Source: Pseudidiomarina halophila (lineage in GTDB: Bacteria; Pseudomonadota; Gammaproteobacteria; Enterobacterales; Alteromonadaceae). From it: a stretch of 64,000 nucleotides of DNA. The DNA lies in contig NZ_PIPW01000003.1 in the NCBI RefSeq assembly GCF_003987215.1, positions 62,001 to 126,000 on the forward strand, in the 5' to 3' direction. Of the stretch, positions 25,316 to 35,728 are shown one piece after another; the stretch's first letter is position 1, and every line of letters starts with the position of its first letter. A model generated the notes under the pieces. It was given only the letters and a program-made list of their open reading frames with translations. It did no database searches and was not told where the DNA came from. The translations under genes and the position numbers were made by a program.

Positions 25316-25899
25316 TAGCGACCTCCCTGATTGACGGAAGGGGTAGTACCCTCTTTTGCGAGGGAGACACTAAGGGAAAAAGCACTGTACCGGGTTGGAC
25401 CATCGCCCCCCTCAGCATCGGTTGAAATTTCTCTTAATTCCGGATTGTTGAAGACGTCAGAGTCACTCATCTCACGTAAAAACTCAGAAACACGGTTGTT
25501 GGAAACACTACGACCTCTCAGGCTCAGTCGGTCACCGCGTTTTTCTAAACTCAAAATATGTACTCCGTCGGGAGTTCGCTCGGACAGTTCATTCAGCATT
25601 TGAATTGCTGTATTGCGATCACGGTGTAAGGACTGGATCAACTCCATGCGATTGACGATTAAATCTTTTTTCTTATTAATCTCCTGTATTTCAGCAATCT
25701 GCTGATCAAGGATGGCAATCTGTGCAGTTAAAAACTGGTTTCGTGCCTGTTGTTGTTGCTTATAGTCCTGGATAACACTATAGGCGATAAATACAATGCC
25801 AGCGGCAATCAGAAGCGCAATAAAGGCTTGGATGCCAAATTTTTGTTTCGCGCGTTGGCGCGCTATTTCGCGCCAGGGGAGCAGGTTTACGTGTGCCAT
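25315..25899 (-). CDS. pilN: PilN, type IV pilus inner-membrane protein
   Basis: A 194-residue protein beginning with the conserved INLLPWRE-type motif (HVNLLPWREIARQRAKQKF) that binds PilM in the cytoplasm. A membrane segment follows at about 25-45, then a coiled coil and the periplasmic domain containing LSERTPDGVHILSLEKRGDRL. It overlaps pilM by 13 nt. Confidence 0.94.
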   Translation of the reverse strand: MAHVNLLPWREIARQRAKQKFGIQAFIALLIAAGIVFIAYSVIQDYKQQQQARNQFLTAQIAILDQQIAEIQEINKKKDLIVNRMELIQSLHRDRNTAIQMLNELSERTPDGVHILSLEKRGDRLSLRGRSVSNNRVSEFLREMSDSDVFNNPELREISTDAEGGDGPTRYSAFSLSVSLAKEGTTPSVNQGGR

Positions 25900-26957
25900 G
25901 GGGTAAAGCTCCGTAACGCTAATCCCAATGCCTCAACAAAGCGTGGGCCATGAGATTGTAAGTGTTGATATTTACTCGGTAGCGGGAAGTGCTCGAATGG
26001 ATTAAGGCTAATGACCGGGTACTCCACCTGTTCGCGGATGTTATCGACGATCATCGGTAGCATCGCGCCGCTGTTGATCAACAAAATACCAGCGAAATCT
26101 TTCTTGGTCGCATTGCTGCGGTAAATTTGCATGCCGCGGCTGATTTGCGCCCAGAGGTTGCCTAAGAAGTCCTGCAGGATGATCGGTGAAATATCGTCGG
26201 TTTCGCCGGCGCGTAATTTAGCAAATATTTGGCCATGGTCCACTTCGCCGTCGTTATCCAGCGCTTTAAAAAGTTGGGTGAGACCGCCACTCTGATAACG
26301 CGTGAACATCACTTCGCCATGCCCAATGACAATCGTCTGCACCGCCGCGCTACTAATATCGAGAACCATTAGCGGTAATTTGTTGTCATAGAGATCGGGA
26401 TGCAAATGGGGCATCACATGATCGCAGGCGCGGAGTATAGCCTGGTTATCCACATCCATGATGCGGACTTTATAGCCGGCTTCTTCCAACGCTTGCACGC
26501 GGGTGTCGACGCTCACGGTGCGGGTCGCGGTTACAATGACACGTTGCTGGCCGGGCATGGTTGGATGCTCGCCAAGACTTTCGAAGTCATACCGGACTTC
26601 GGCGATGGGGAAAGGTATAAGAGCTTCAGCTTCAGTCTCGATTTTTTCAGCAATAGCTTCGTCGTCAAGATCGAGCGACATAGCCAGCTGCTTTGAAATC
26701 GCCTGATTGCCTGATACGGCGCCAACGACATCAATAGCTCGCGTGCCTAAGCTTTTTTTATTTTGCTTGAGCGCTTTGGAAAGCTTTTCTATGTCCGTAA
26801 TTTCATCGTCGGTGATAAGATTCTTAGCTAATTGCGTCTCAGCAACACGCACAATTTCATAGGTGTCGCCTTGTGATACAATTTCCACAGCCTTAATCGC
26901 ATCTGTTCCGATATCGATGCCTAGACCAGGTTTTTTACCTAGACCAAACAGCCCCAT
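25887..26957 (-). CDS. pilM: PilM, actin-like type IV pilus protein
   Basis: A 356-residue actin-fold ATPase-like protein of the cytoplasmic ring, first gene of pilMNOPQ. The first phosphate loop is LGIDIGTDAIKAVEI, the region LPLMVLDISSAAVQTIV gives the second and the late INSGAMLP the adenosine motif. GGGAG lies about 7 nt before the ATG. The promoter lies in the 222-bp gap shared with the divergent mrcA gene. The order mrcA / pilMNOPQ-aroKB is typical of gammaproteobacteria. Confidence 0.94.
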   Translation of the reverse strand: MGLFGLGKKPGLGIDIGTDAIKAVEIVSQGDTYEIVRVAETQLAKNLITDDEITDIEKLSKALKQNKKSLGTRAIDVVGAVSGNQAISKQLAMSLDLDDEAIAEKIETEAEALIPFPIAEVRYDFESLGEHPTMPGQQRVIVTATRTVSVDTRVQALEEAGYKVRIMDVDNQAILRACDHVMPHLHPDLYDNKLPLMVLDISSAAVQTIVIGHGEVMFTRYQSGGLTQLFKALDNDGEVDHGQIFAKLRAGETDDISPIILQDFLGNLWAQISRGMQIYRSNATKKDFAGILLINSGAMLPMIVDNIREQVEYPVISLNPFEHFPLPSKYQHLQSHGPRFVEALGLALRSFTPWHT

Positions 26958-27179
26958 AATGTTCTCCCGATGGGATGTGTAAATGGCTTATAATTCATTG
27001 TTATGTAAGTTGCCATTCGCTGCGCACGACAGAAATGTAAGATCCACGCAAAGAGCATAGCAGTTTTTTAGTGTCGCGTAGGAATCTCTGCTTATCTTTC
27101 TATAATATGCAGTTAAAGATAGCAACAAAAACACTGTTTCTTTACAAGATAGCACTAGATCCAAAAAAGGATAAATTTT

Positions 27180-29651
27180 GTGAAAGTTTTAAAATGGATA
27201 CTGTATGGCGCATTGATTGCTTTTGTTTTAGGCAGTCTCAGCGTTGGTGGTATGTACTTATACTACAAAGACGAGCTGCCAAGTGTTGCGGAACTTCGTG
27301 AAGTTCGCCTACAGACACCTATGCAAGTTTATTCCTCCGATGGTGAGATGATCGCGCAATTTGGCGAGATTCGCCGTATCCCGGTGCGTCTGGAAGATGT
27401 GCCGCAGACCATGATTGACGCCTTCCTGGCGACCGAAGACCAGCGTTTTTATGAGCACGTCGGCATTGACCCGATTGGCGTCGCCCGTGCTTTTTTCCAG
27501 CTGCTGGCGAGCGGTGAAATTCAAGGTGGCGGTAGTACAATCACCCAACAGCTTGCGCGGAACTTCTACTTAACCTTTGAGCAAACGTGGACGCGAAAAA
27601 TAAAAGAAGCTTTTATCGCACTGCATATTGAGAATCAGCTGGAAAAAAATGAGATTCTTGAACTTTATCTAAATAAAATCACATTCGGCCACCGCGCGCA
27701 TGGTGTTGGCGCGGCTGCGCAAGTCTATTACGGCAAAGACCTGGACCAACTGACTTTAGCTGAAATGGCGATGATTGCCGGTTTGCCAAAAGCCCCTTCG
27801 ACGATGAATCCCATTTCCAACCCGGAACGTGCACGCGATCGGCGGGCGGTGGTGCTGGGTCGGATGCTAGCGGAGGATAAAATCACTGAAGCCGAGTATC
27901 AGTCGGCATTGGCGGCTCCCATCAAAACCCGTGTACATAGCGCCGAAGTAACCATGAATGCACCTTATCTGGCGGAAATGGTTCGCGCTGAAATGGTTGC
28001 CCGCTACGGCGAAGATATCGCCTACAACAGCGGGCTGAAAGTGTACACGACCGCGAGCGCGAAACAGCAGCGCGCAGCGCAGCGCGCGGTACAACACAAT
28101 TTGCATGCTTATGATGAACGTCACGGCTATCGTGGCGTCGAAGCCCAGCTCTGGTCGGCGAAAGAAGATGAAGAACCATTACCAGTTGCTACTGTGGTTG
28201 AGCGATTAGATGAATTCCGGCCGATAGGCCTGACCCGTCCCGCAGCTGTGCTCGAGATCAACGAAGCCAGCCGGGCAGCGACCATTGTTTTCGCTGATGG
28301 TGAACAGGCGCAGCTGGCCTGGGCAAACGTGGCGTGGGCACGTCCCTTTATTAACCGTGAGCGTCAGGGACAAGCTCCTGAAACCATCAATGATGTGATT
28401 AGCCCGGGCGCAGTCATTCGGGTGCGCGCGACGGAAAGCGGTTGGCGACTGGCGCAAGTGCCTGAACCCAGTGCAGCGATTGTCGCGCTGCGCCCCGGTG
28501 ATGGCGGTATTGCCGCGGCCGTTGGTGGTTATAGCTTTGCCAACAGCCAATACAACCGCGCGGTACAGGCTGAGCGACAGGTAGGTTCGAATATCAAACC
28601 TTTCATCTACTCTGCGGCATTGGCGAACGGTTTTACCCTGGCAACGCTGGTCAATGATGCACCGATTAACCAATGGAATCCGGGCAGCGGTATTGCCTGG
28701 CGACCACGCAATTCGCCGGACGTGTACGAAGGCCCTATCCGTGTGCGTCAAGCGCTGGCAAAATCGAAAAACGTTGTATCCGTGCGCCTACTGCGGGCGA
28801 TGGGCGTCGAGACCGTGGTCAACTATTTAACTAATTTTGGTTTTGAGTACGACGAGCTGCCGCGCAACGAATCCCTGTCGCTGGGCTCGGCGTCAATGAC
28901 ACCACTGGAAGTCGCACGTGGTTATGCGGTATTTGCTAATGGTGGCTACCTCATCGAACCTTATTTTATTGAACGCATCGTTGATAATCAGGAACAAGTG
29001 ATTTTCACAGCGCGGCCAAAAGTTGCCTGTGTAGAATGCCAGCCAGCAGAACGTGACGTGTTACCAGCACCGCAGGTAATCACCGAGCAAAACGCATTTC
29101 TGGTGACCCAGGCGATGAATTCTGCTGTCTGGGGTGGTGGTAGCTGGGCGCATAAAACCGGCTGGAATGGTACCGCATGGCGGATTCAGCGATCGGACGC
29201 TATTACTAAGCATGCCGGTCGTAACGTCGCAGGTAAAACGGGTACCACCAACGACGTGAAAGACACCTGGTTCTCTGGCTTTGTTAGTGGTTTGGTTACC
29301 ACCGGCTGGGTCGGTTTTGATAATCTGGAAAACGCCCTTGGCAGCACCACCATGAACAGTAACCTCGATGCGGCCGAGCAACCGATTTCAGGTACTGAAG
29401 CGGGCGCAAAAACGGCGCTGCCGATGTGGATCGACTTTATGGAAACAGCGGTGGAAGATGTTGCAGCTGAACCTTTCGATGTACCGCCTGGATTGGTTTC
29501 GGCGCGGATTGATCTGGCGACGGGCAAGCTAAGCCGCGCCAGTGATTACACGACCCGCTTTGAGTACTTTATTCCGGGCACAGCACCGACGGAGTATGTT
29601 GATAACTCGTCGTCACCAACGGTGTTCGGTGACGACGATTCGATCTTCTAA
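27180..29651 (+). CDS. mrcA: penicillin-binding protein 1A (mrcA/ponA)
   Basis: A bifunctional peptidoglycan synthase of 823 residues: a membrane anchor at about 5-28, a GT51 transglycosylase domain with catalytic Glu86 (ATEDQRFYEH) and GGSTITQQLARN, and a transpeptidase domain with Ser470 (GSNIKPF), SKNVVS and KTGTTN. The insert before the transpeptidase box is the PBP1A-specific ODD-like region. The start codon is GTG at 27180. A TATAAT at 27101-27106 is a possible -10. It is divergent from pilM and convergent with metL, with only 5 bp between stops. Confidence 0.95.
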   Translation: MKVLKWILYGALIAFVLGSLSVGGMYLYYKDELPSVAELREVRLQTPMQVYSSDGEMIAQFGEIRRIPVRLEDVPQTMIDAFLATEDQRFYEHVGIDPIGVARAFFQLLASGEIQGGGSTITQQLARNFYLTFEQTWTRKIKEAFIALHIENQLEKNEILELYLNKITFGHRAHGVGAAAQVYYGKDLDQLTLAEMAMIAGLPKAPSTMNPISNPERARDRRAVVLGRMLAEDKITEAEYQSALAAPIKTRVHSAEVTMNAPYLAEMVRAEMVARYGEDIAYNSGLKVYTTASAKQQRAAQRAVQHNLHAYDERHGYRGVEAQLWSAKEDEEPLPVATVVERLDEFRPIGLTRPAAVLEINEASRAATIVFADGEQAQLAWANVAWARPFINRERQGQAPETINDVISPGAVIRVRATESGWRLAQVPEPSAAIVALRPGDGGIAAAVGGYSFANSQYNRAVQAERQVGSNIKPFIYSAALANGFTLATLVNDAPINQWNPGSGIAWRPRNSPDVYEGPIRVRQALAKSKNVVSVRLLRAMGVETVVNYLTNFGFEYDELPRNESLSLGSASMTPLEVARGYAVFANGGYLIEPYFIERIVDNQEQVIFTARPKVACVECQPAERDVLPAPQVITEQNAFLVTQAMNSAVWGGGSWAHKTGWNGTAWRIQRSDAITKHAGRNVAGKTGTTNDVKDTWFSGFVSGLVTTGWVGFDNLENALGSTTMNSNLDAAEQPISGTEAGAKTALPMWIDFMETAVEDVAAEPFDVPPGLVSARIDLATGKLSRASDYTTRFEYFIPGTAPTEYVDNSSSPTVFGDDDSIF

Positions 29652-29656
29652 TCCAC

Positions 29657-32107
29657 TCAGGATTTCTTGGCCAGGCGGCTGAGCAACTGATTTAAATCAG
29701 ATTGCACGCCGCCTGCGGTGACTTCTTTACCAGCACCCGGGCCACTGATGACCAATGGCATCTCATGGTACCAGTCGGTGTAAATCACAAAAATATTCTC
29801 GCCCGGAATCAGATTGGCCAGCATATCGCCTTCGGGAATGTATTCAATCCCAACCCGGGCGCGTACGCGGTCGTCCTGCACCGCAAAACTCGCCAGTAAG
29901 CGCGGTACCTTGCCCGTCTGCTGGGCGTCCTGATAAAGATCCTGCATGCCGTCGTCGAGTTCCGGCAGACGCTGCATGAACTCATCTAACGGAATGTCTT
30001 CCAGGTGTTCGGGTAACAGACTTTCGACATCAATGTCCTGCCAGTCCAGCCGCAGGCCAATTTCGCGCGCCAGAATCAGTAGTTTACGGACAATATCCTG
30101 ACAGGATAAATCTTCCCGCGGATCCGGTTCACTCAGACCACGTTCTTTCGCTTCGCGCACCAGGTCACTGAATTTGACGTCGGCATTGAAGTTCTCGAAT
30201 AACCACGACATGGTGCCCGAGAAAATCCCGGAAATACTCTGAATGGTATCGCCGGAGTTACGCAAATCATTCAGTGCATAATTCAGTGGCAGGCCAGCGC
30301 CCACGGTGGTGTTGTAATACCATTCCCGCTGATATTCCTGCTGAATGGTACGAATTTCGCTGTACTGACTGTCAGTCGATGCGCCAGCGCGTTTGTTAGC
30401 ACTGATGATGTGCATACCGTTGGCAAAAAAGCTCGGGTACAACTGCGCGACAGAAGTGGCATCGGTTAAATCCATCATGACCAGTTCATCATAAGGTGCG
30501 TTCGGCAGCTCTGGAATGAGTTGACTCATTTCATAGGGGCGCGCCAGTCGTTCAAAATTATCCTGCCAGTCAGTCAGGTCGAGGCCGTTGTAGTCGAGCC
30601 ACATGCGGGTCGAGTTCAATACGCCGATGATGCGCACGTCCATTTGTTCGTTGATGCGCTCGCGTAAGCGGCGGTAAAGACTAAGCCAGGCACTACCGAT
30701 ATTTCCGCGGCCAACCACCAGCACACCGAGGCTGCGGCGGTGATTAAACAACTGACTATGGATACGGTTAAGTAGGCGGTTATCGAGTTTTTGCTCAAGA
30801 ATCGCCACCACCGCGTTGTTATCCGGGGTGAGGGCCAGCCGCCGAAGCGCCTGCTCGCCTGCTTCCTGTTTGAACACCGAGTATTGTTCGGTTTCCTGTA
30901 TTCGGTTGCCAACCAGAGCCAGCATGGCATAGCCGGTCAGCTTACTGGCGCTGTGCTTGGTGTCAGTCGCGGCTAACCATTGTTCCATGTAATCGAGGTG
31001 GTTCTGGTGGTAGGCATAATAAGCCTGATGCTGATCCACTTCGTTCCAGCTGGTTAGTGGTGTCAGTTCGAGGTCTTCGATGGCCTGAATCAGCTTGGCA
31101 TCGCGCAGGTCGACCCGAAACAACACTACTTCGGAGAGCGCGGTCAGTACTTTGCCAGCAGGTTCAGTGTCTTCGTACTGACCAATGCGGGTTTGTTGAT
31201 TCTCGACTTTCAGGCTGGAGCGCACAGCGATTACCATGCGTTCGCGGTTGACCGGCTGGAAGGTACGCGGATGCAAAACCGGGCTGCCAAGGCGGGCCAG
31301 CTCTTCTGCTTCACGCCAGTCCAGAATCGGTAAACTCACCACCCGCTCAACTTTGCGCGGATCCGCCGAGTAGACCCCGGCAACATCTTTCCAGATGGTG
31401 ACCTGTTTGGAGTCGATTAAACTGCCGACTAAGGTTGCGGAGTAGTCACTGCCGTTACGGCCAAGTATCAGTGAACGACCTTCCGGATCTGCACAGATAA
31501 AGCCAGTTACAATGAAGCGGGTCCCAGCATGGGCAGCAATCCGGTTTAATAAACCAGCACGGGAAACTTCGACGCGGATCAGCGGTTCTGGTGCGTCGTC
31601 AGCGACGAGGAAAGTGCGGGCATCAATGTAATCGGCCTGGGTGCCTTGCTGCTTGAGAAGGGCAGCCAATAGTCGCGCCGACCAGAGTTCGCCGTAGGAT
31701 AACAGCTCCGGACGATTCTCGATGGTTTCCTCGCCACTTAGCCAGTTCCACCAGCGACTGAAGTCTTTTTGCGAAGCAGCCAGCAGGCGTTGTTGATGCT
31801 CACCGCTCAACAATTCACTGATCAGACCCTGCTGATATTTTTCCAGCTGTTTCAGCAAGACTTCCGCCATGCCGTAGTCGCCGTCGGCATCGCCTTCTTG
31901 TTTGGCATCAATGATGGCAAGAATGCGGTTGGTGGTGTCCCCTGCGGCAGATACCACCACCAGATCACTGGCGCCGGCATATTCTGTGACAATGCGGGCA
32001 ACACGGCGATAGCAATAAGCATCGGCGAGACTGCTGCCCCCAAACTTGTGAACCTGAACCTGCTCTGCAACGGTATGAATTTGTGCGTCCGAAACCTCAA
32101 CCTTCAT
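29657..32107 (-). CDS. metL: bifunctional aspartokinase/homoserine dehydrogenase II
   Basis: An 816-residue fusion that performs the first and third steps from aspartate towards methionine and threonine. The N-terminal kinase has VHKFGGSSLADA, the regulatory middle part is degenerate, and the dehydrogenase half begins near residue 465 with GVLVVGRGNIGSAW and contains ISANKRAGA and TVGAGLPL. The absence of clear ThrA allosteric sites, together with the divergent metJ and met boxes, favours MetL over ThrA. The ATG at 32107 is preferred; an in-frame start at 32137 adds a non-conserved ten residues. Repression by MetJ is predicted. Confidence 0.9.
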   Translation of the reverse strand: MKVEVSDAQIHTVAEQVQVHKFGGSSLADAYCYRRVARIVTEYAGASDLVVVSAAGDTTNRILAIIDAKQEGDADGDYGMAEVLLKQLEKYQQGLISELLSGEHQQRLLAASQKDFSRWWNWLSGEETIENRPELLSYGELWSARLLAALLKQQGTQADYIDARTFLVADDAPEPLIRVEVSRAGLLNRIAAHAGTRFIVTGFICADPEGRSLILGRNGSDYSATLVGSLIDSKQVTIWKDVAGVYSADPRKVERVVSLPILDWREAEELARLGSPVLHPRTFQPVNRERMVIAVRSSLKVENQQTRIGQYEDTEPAGKVLTALSEVVLFRVDLRDAKLIQAIEDLELTPLTSWNEVDQHQAYYAYHQNHLDYMEQWLAATDTKHSASKLTGYAMLALVGNRIQETEQYSVFKQEAGEQALRRLALTPDNNAVVAILEQKLDNRLLNRIHSQLFNHRRSLGVLVVGRGNIGSAWLSLYRRLRERINEQMDVRIIGVLNSTRMWLDYNGLDLTDWQDNFERLARPYEMSQLIPELPNAPYDELVMMDLTDATSVAQLYPSFFANGMHIISANKRAGASTDSQYSEIRTIQQEYQREWYYNTTVGAGLPLNYALNDLRNSGDTIQSISGIFSGTMSWLFENFNADVKFSDLVREAKERGLSEPDPREDLSCQDIVRKLLILAREIGLRLDWQDIDVESLLPEHLEDIPLDEFMQRLPELDDGMQDLYQDAQQTGKVPRLLASFAVQDDRVRARVGIEYIPEGDMLANLIPGENIFVIYTDWYHEMPLVISGPGAGKEVTAGGVQSDLNQLLSRLAKKS

Positions 32108-32202
32108 GATGCGTATGCGTTCTCCGGAAAGTGTCAAAAAAATCGATTATACGGTGGCGTTGCTTCGCAATAAAGCCATGTAAGTTAAGCTTAATGCAAA
32201 TA

Positions 32203-32226
32203 AGCCGTATAGACAGCTAAGCGTAT
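32203..32226. promoter_or_regulatory. three tandem met boxes (MetJ operator)
   Basis: Three adjacent 8-mers, AGCCGTAT, AGACAGCT and AAGCGTAT, match the met box AGACGTCT at 6, 6 and 5 of 8 positions. They lie between divergent metL and metJ, just before the metJ -35 element, so MetJ could repress both genes. Confidence 0.65.
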
Positions 32227-32230
32227 AAAG

Positions 32231-32258
32231 TTGACTGTACCGCAGACCATTGTACAAT
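32231..32258 (+). promoter_or_regulatory. sigma-70 promoter of metJ
   Basis: TTGACT (32231-32236), 16 bp, TACAAT (32253-32258), 40 bp before the metJ ATG. The met boxes end 4 bp before the -35 element, consistent with autorepression. Confidence 0.65.
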
Positions 32259-32297
32259 TCACCCCATTGTGTGGGGTTATTCAGCAGAAGGTGCAGT

Positions 32298-32633
32298 ATG
32301 GAGTGGGACGGCGAGTATATTTATCCGTATGTGGAACATGGCAAGAAAAGCGAGCAGGTGAAGAAGATCACCGTGTCGATTCCTACCCGGGTACTGAAAG
32401 TGTTAACCGACGAGCGCACCCGTCGGCAAATTAAAAACCTCCGACATGCGACCAACAGTGAATTGTTGTGTGAGGCATTTTTGCATGCCTTCACCGGTCA
32501 GCCCCTGCCGACCGATGACGACTTACGTAAAGACAACCCGCACAAAATCCCGGCTGAAGTGCGCGCCGAACTCGAGCGCCGCGGCCTGCCCATTCCCGAG
32601 GATGAAGAGCTCAGCGACGACGAACTCGAGTAA
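32298..32633 (+). CDS. metJ: MetJ, methionine repressor
   Basis: A 111-residue ribbon-helix-helix repressor that uses S-adenosylmethionine as corepressor. [17 protein letters not shown] forms the DNA-contacting beta strand, and [35 protein letters not shown] is nearly identical to E. coli MetJ. The C-terminus is more acidic ([10 protein letters not shown]). The ATG at 32298 follows AGAAGGTG; longer frames from 32231 or 32250 run through the promoter. Convergent with argH(A), 18 bp apart, with no terminator visible between them. Confidence 0.96.
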   Translation: MEWDGEYIYPYVEHGKKSEQVKKITVSIPTRVLKVLTDERTRRQIKNLRHATNSELLCEAFLHAFTGQPLPTDDDLRKDNPHKIPAEVRAELERRGLPIPEDEELSDDELE

Positions 32634-32651
32634 AGCATTACCCGGGCGCTC

Positions 32652-34493
32652 TTAAAGCAGGTACTCCAGCGCGGTTTCGTCGCAGTTATGTTTGCGCGGA
32701 CAAAGTTCGCAGTCTTTCATGACTTTCTCCGGCAGCTTATCTTTTACCGTCAGGCGAAAGTTGAGCCGGCCAAAGAATTCCGGCACCCGGGTCAGCACTA
32801 TGGTCCGGCTGATGCCCAGTTCCCGCGCTTTCCACAGTAAAAATGCCACTAATTCCGCACCCAGTCCTTTGCCCTGCGCTTTAGGGAACAGGCCAAGGCT
32901 ACGGATTTCCGCTAAGCCGGTGCTGTAGACATAAAGTGCCGCACAACCGACTACCTCATCGTCAATTTCAGCCACCGCAAAACTTTGGATTGCCTGTAAA
33001 ATATCTGCTTTATCCCGCGGCAGGTTTTCACCCTGTTCGGCCCAGTAGGCAATGAGCTCGCAAATCTTGTCGGCATCGCTGAGCCGCGCCTGACGCACAT
33101 GCTTACTTGCTGCTTCAGCCGCATGCAGCCAGTCGTTGGCATGTTTGATCCCCAGCCGCACCGCACTTGGCGCTGTGCCGCCGAGCGCGCTGCGCTGCTG
33201 CACGCCGTAATTAAGTTCAAGCACCGGGTAGACATCTTCACCGATGGTGTCGGAAAACTCATGAAACTCGGCTAACGATAACTTTTCCAGGGGCTGCGCC
33301 TGCTGTTGGGCATAAAGCACCACAGCACCAGTAATATGGTGGGCATCGCGAAAGGGAATGCCCTTGCTCACCAGATAATCCGCAAGTTCAGTGGCATTAC
33401 TGTAGCCGAGCGCCGCCTGCTGCGCCGCATGAGCTTCGTTAACACTTAACTCGGGCACCGCAAAGGTCAGCATCTGCAAACACTGCAGGTAGGTGTGCAG
33501 GGCATCGAATAGCCCTTCTTTGTCTTCCTGCATGTCTTTGTTATAGGCCAGCGGTAAGCCTTTCAGGGTGGTTTGCAGCGCATGCTGATGACCAAACACC
33601 CGTCCTGTTTTGCCGCGCAACAGCTCAAACAGATCGGGGTTTTTCTTCTGCGGCATTAACGAGGACCCGCTGCTGATACGATCGCTCATGGCAAAACAAC
33701 CGGACTCACCGGAGCAATAGAAGATCACATCCTCCGCTAAACGCGACAAATGCAGCATACCGGTGCTGGCGCTATGCAGTAAGTCCAGCGCAAAATCGCG
33801 ATCGGACACGCCGTCCAGGCTGTTTTCACAGGCGTAGCGAAAGCCCAGACTGTGCGCCAGTGCTTCACGGTCAAGTGGAGCTGTAGTGCCGGCCAGCGCA
33901 CCGCTGCCAAGAGGACACACATCCAGCCGCTTTTGGGTTTCTTTCAACCGGCTGACATCGCGCTGCAACATTTGTACGTAAGCCAATGCCCAATGTCCTG
34001 CCATGATCGGCTGCGCCCGTTGTAAATGGGTGTAGCCCGGCAAAGCAGCAGCCTGATAGCGCTCGGCAAACTTAATCAGCGCCTGAACTGCGGCGAGGTT
34101 CGCCGTGATCAGCTCGGCACATACAGCTTTGCAAAACAGTCGCAAATCGGTGGCGACCAGATCGTTACGGCTGCGACCCGTATGCAGCTTCTTGGCGGTG
34201 GCGCCGATTTTTTCGATCAGCTGGGCTTCCACCCAGCTGTGAATGTCTTCTTCGTCACTTTGCAACGGCAGGCGCGGGTCCGCAGCAACAGCCTGTTGCA
34301 GCTCCTGCAACGCCTGTTGTAATTGGGCATTTTCGTCCGCCGTCAGCAGCTTGGCCTGCGCTAAAGCATCCGCCCAGGCCTGGGACGCCTGCAAATCGTA
34401 GCCCGCCAACTGATAGTCGAACCGCAACGAGTCGTTAAATTGTTTGAATTCAGCGGCGCTGGGCTCACTGAACCGTCCTCCCCATAAACTCAT
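32652..34493 (-). CDS. argH: argininosuccinate lyase fused to N-acetylglutamate synthase
   Basis: A 613-residue ArgH(A) fusion. The lyase part (about 1-460) makes arginine and fumarate; its signature [12 protein letters not shown] and the HTGRSRND motif are present. From about 465 a GNAT domain ([35 protein letters not shown]) performs the first step of arginine synthesis, acetylation of glutamate. The first and last enzymes of the pathway are thus in one chain, as known from Moritella, vibrios and Alteromonadales. Last gene of argCBFGH(A); the start overlaps argG by 4 nt. Confidence 0.96.
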   Translation of the reverse strand: MSLWGGRFSEPSAAEFKQFNDSLRFDYQLAGYDLQASQAWADALAQAKLLTADENAQLQQALQELQQAVAADPRLPLQSDEEDIHSWVEAQLIEKIGATAKKLHTGRSRNDLVATDLRLFCKAVCAELITANLAAVQALIKFAERYQAAALPGYTHLQRAQPIMAGHWALAYVQMLQRDVSRLKETQKRLDVCPLGSGALAGTTAPLDREALAHSLGFRYACENSLDGVSDRDFALDLLHSASTGMLHLSRLAEDVIFYCSGESGCFAMSDRISSGSSLMPQKKNPDLFELLRGKTGRVFGHQHALQTTLKGLPLAYNKDMQEDKEGLFDALHTYLQCLQMLTFAVPELSVNEAHAAQQAALGYSNATELADYLVSKGIPFRDAHHITGAVVLYAQQQAQPLEKLSLAEFHEFSDTIGEDVYPVLELNYGVQQRSALGGTAPSAVRLGIKHANDWLHAAEAASKHVRQARLSDADKICELIAYWAEQGENLPRDKADILQAIQSFAVAEIDDEVVGCAALYVYSTGLAEIRSLGLFPKAQGKGLGAELVAFLLWKARELGISRTIVLTRVPEFFGRLNFRLTVKDKLPEKVMKDCELCPRKHNCDETALEYLL

Positions 34494-35728
34494 GACGTTG
34501 CCTCTTCTCCATCGGTGACTGCCGTGGTCTGGTGCAAAGCACGGATGCGTGACGCCAGACTGTACAGGCGAATAAAGCCTTCGGCATGCTGTTGATTATA
34601 GACTTCATCTTCATCGAAGGTGGCGAAGGCATTCGAGTACAGGCTGTTGGGTGAACGCTTCTGCGTGACATTGACCTGGCCTTTGTAGAGTTTGACCACG
34701 ATATCGCCAGTTAAAGGTTCAGCCAGTTTGTTCGCTGCCGCCAGCATGACATCACGCAATGGCGTGAACCAACGTCCATCGTAGAGCAGTTGGGCAAATT
34801 CGTTGCCCATGCGAATCCGATAATCTTGCGTGGTGCGATCCAGCACCAGACTTTCGAGGCCTTGCAGCGCAGCGTAAAGTACAGCACCAGCAGGGGTTTC
34901 GTAGCAGCCACGGGATTTCATGCCAACCAGGCGGTTCTCCACCATATCGAGGCGACCCACGCCATGGGCACCAGCAACATGATTAAGCTGAGTGATGGCG
35001 CTGACCGGGTCGATAGCCTCGCCGTTGAGTGCAACCCACTCGCCATGAAGAAACGACAAGGTCAGGTATTCCGGCACATCAGGTGCCTGCAGTGGCTCAG
35101 TGGTCCAGCTCCAGACTTGTGCAGTAGGTGCATTCCAGGGATCTTCGAGCTCACCACCTTCAGTTGAAATATGCCAGAGGTTGGCGTCGCGACTGTAGAT
35201 TTTAGTTGCTGACGCACTGCAGGGAATATTACGTTCAGCAAGATACGCCAGCAGTTGCGGACGGCTACGCATGGCCCACTCACGCCAGGGAGCAATCACG
35301 TGTAAATCAGGCGCTAGTGCGGCAAATGCAGATTCGAAACGCACTTGATCGTTACCTTTACCGGTGCAGCCATGCGCGAGGGCATCGGCACCTACTTTCC
35401 GGGCAAGTTCAACTTGCGCCGCAGCAATAATCGGCCGGGCCAGCGCGGTACCGAGCAGGTACTGACCTTCGTAAATCGCACCGGTTTTCAGGGTTGGGAA
35501 TATCACCTCATTGACCAGCTGTTGTTTCAGGTCCACCACATGGCAACTGCTGGCGCCGGAGGCGATAGCTTTTTCTTCCACCCCAGCAAGCTCTTCATCA
35601 CCCTGACCTACGTCAGCAACAAAGGCGACCACCTCACAGTCATAATTTTCTTTCAGCCACGGCACTATGGCAGAGGTATCCAGACCGCCTGAATACGCTA
35701 AAACGACCTTTTCCACTGACTTTTTCAT
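34490..35728 (-). CDS. argG: ArgG, argininosuccinate synthase
   Basis: A 412-residue enzyme that joins citrulline and aspartate with ATP. The P-loop-like [14 protein letters not shown] and the [13 protein letters not shown] motif for citrulline binding are visible. The ATG region overlaps argF by 4 nt and the stop overlaps argH(A) by 4 nt. Regulated with the operon through the ARG box upstream of argC. Confidence 0.96.
   Translation of the reverse strand: MKKSVEKVVLAYSGGLDTSAIVPWLKENYDCEVVAFVADVGQGDEELAGVEEKAIASGASSCHVVDLKQQLVNEVIFPTLKTGAIYEGQYLLGTALARPIIAAAQVELARKVGADALAHGCTGKGNDQVRFESAFAALAPDLHVIAPWREWAMRSRPQLLAYLAERNIPCSASATKIYSRDANLWHISTEGGELEDPWNAPTAQVWSWTTEPLQAPDVPEYLTLSFLHGEWVALNGEAIDPVSAITQLNHVAGAHGVGRLDMVENRLVGMKSRGCYETPAGAVLYAALQGLESLVLDRTTQDYRIRMGNEFAQLLYDGRWFTPLRDVMLAAANKLAEPLTGDIVVKLYKGQVNVTQKRSPNSLYSNAFATFDEDEVYNQQHAEGFIRLYSLASRIRALHQTTAVTDGEEATS

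Noticed and set aside
32634-32651. Terminator between metJ and argH(A)
   Set aside because: Eighteen bases with no stem of useful length; no terminator can be claimed.
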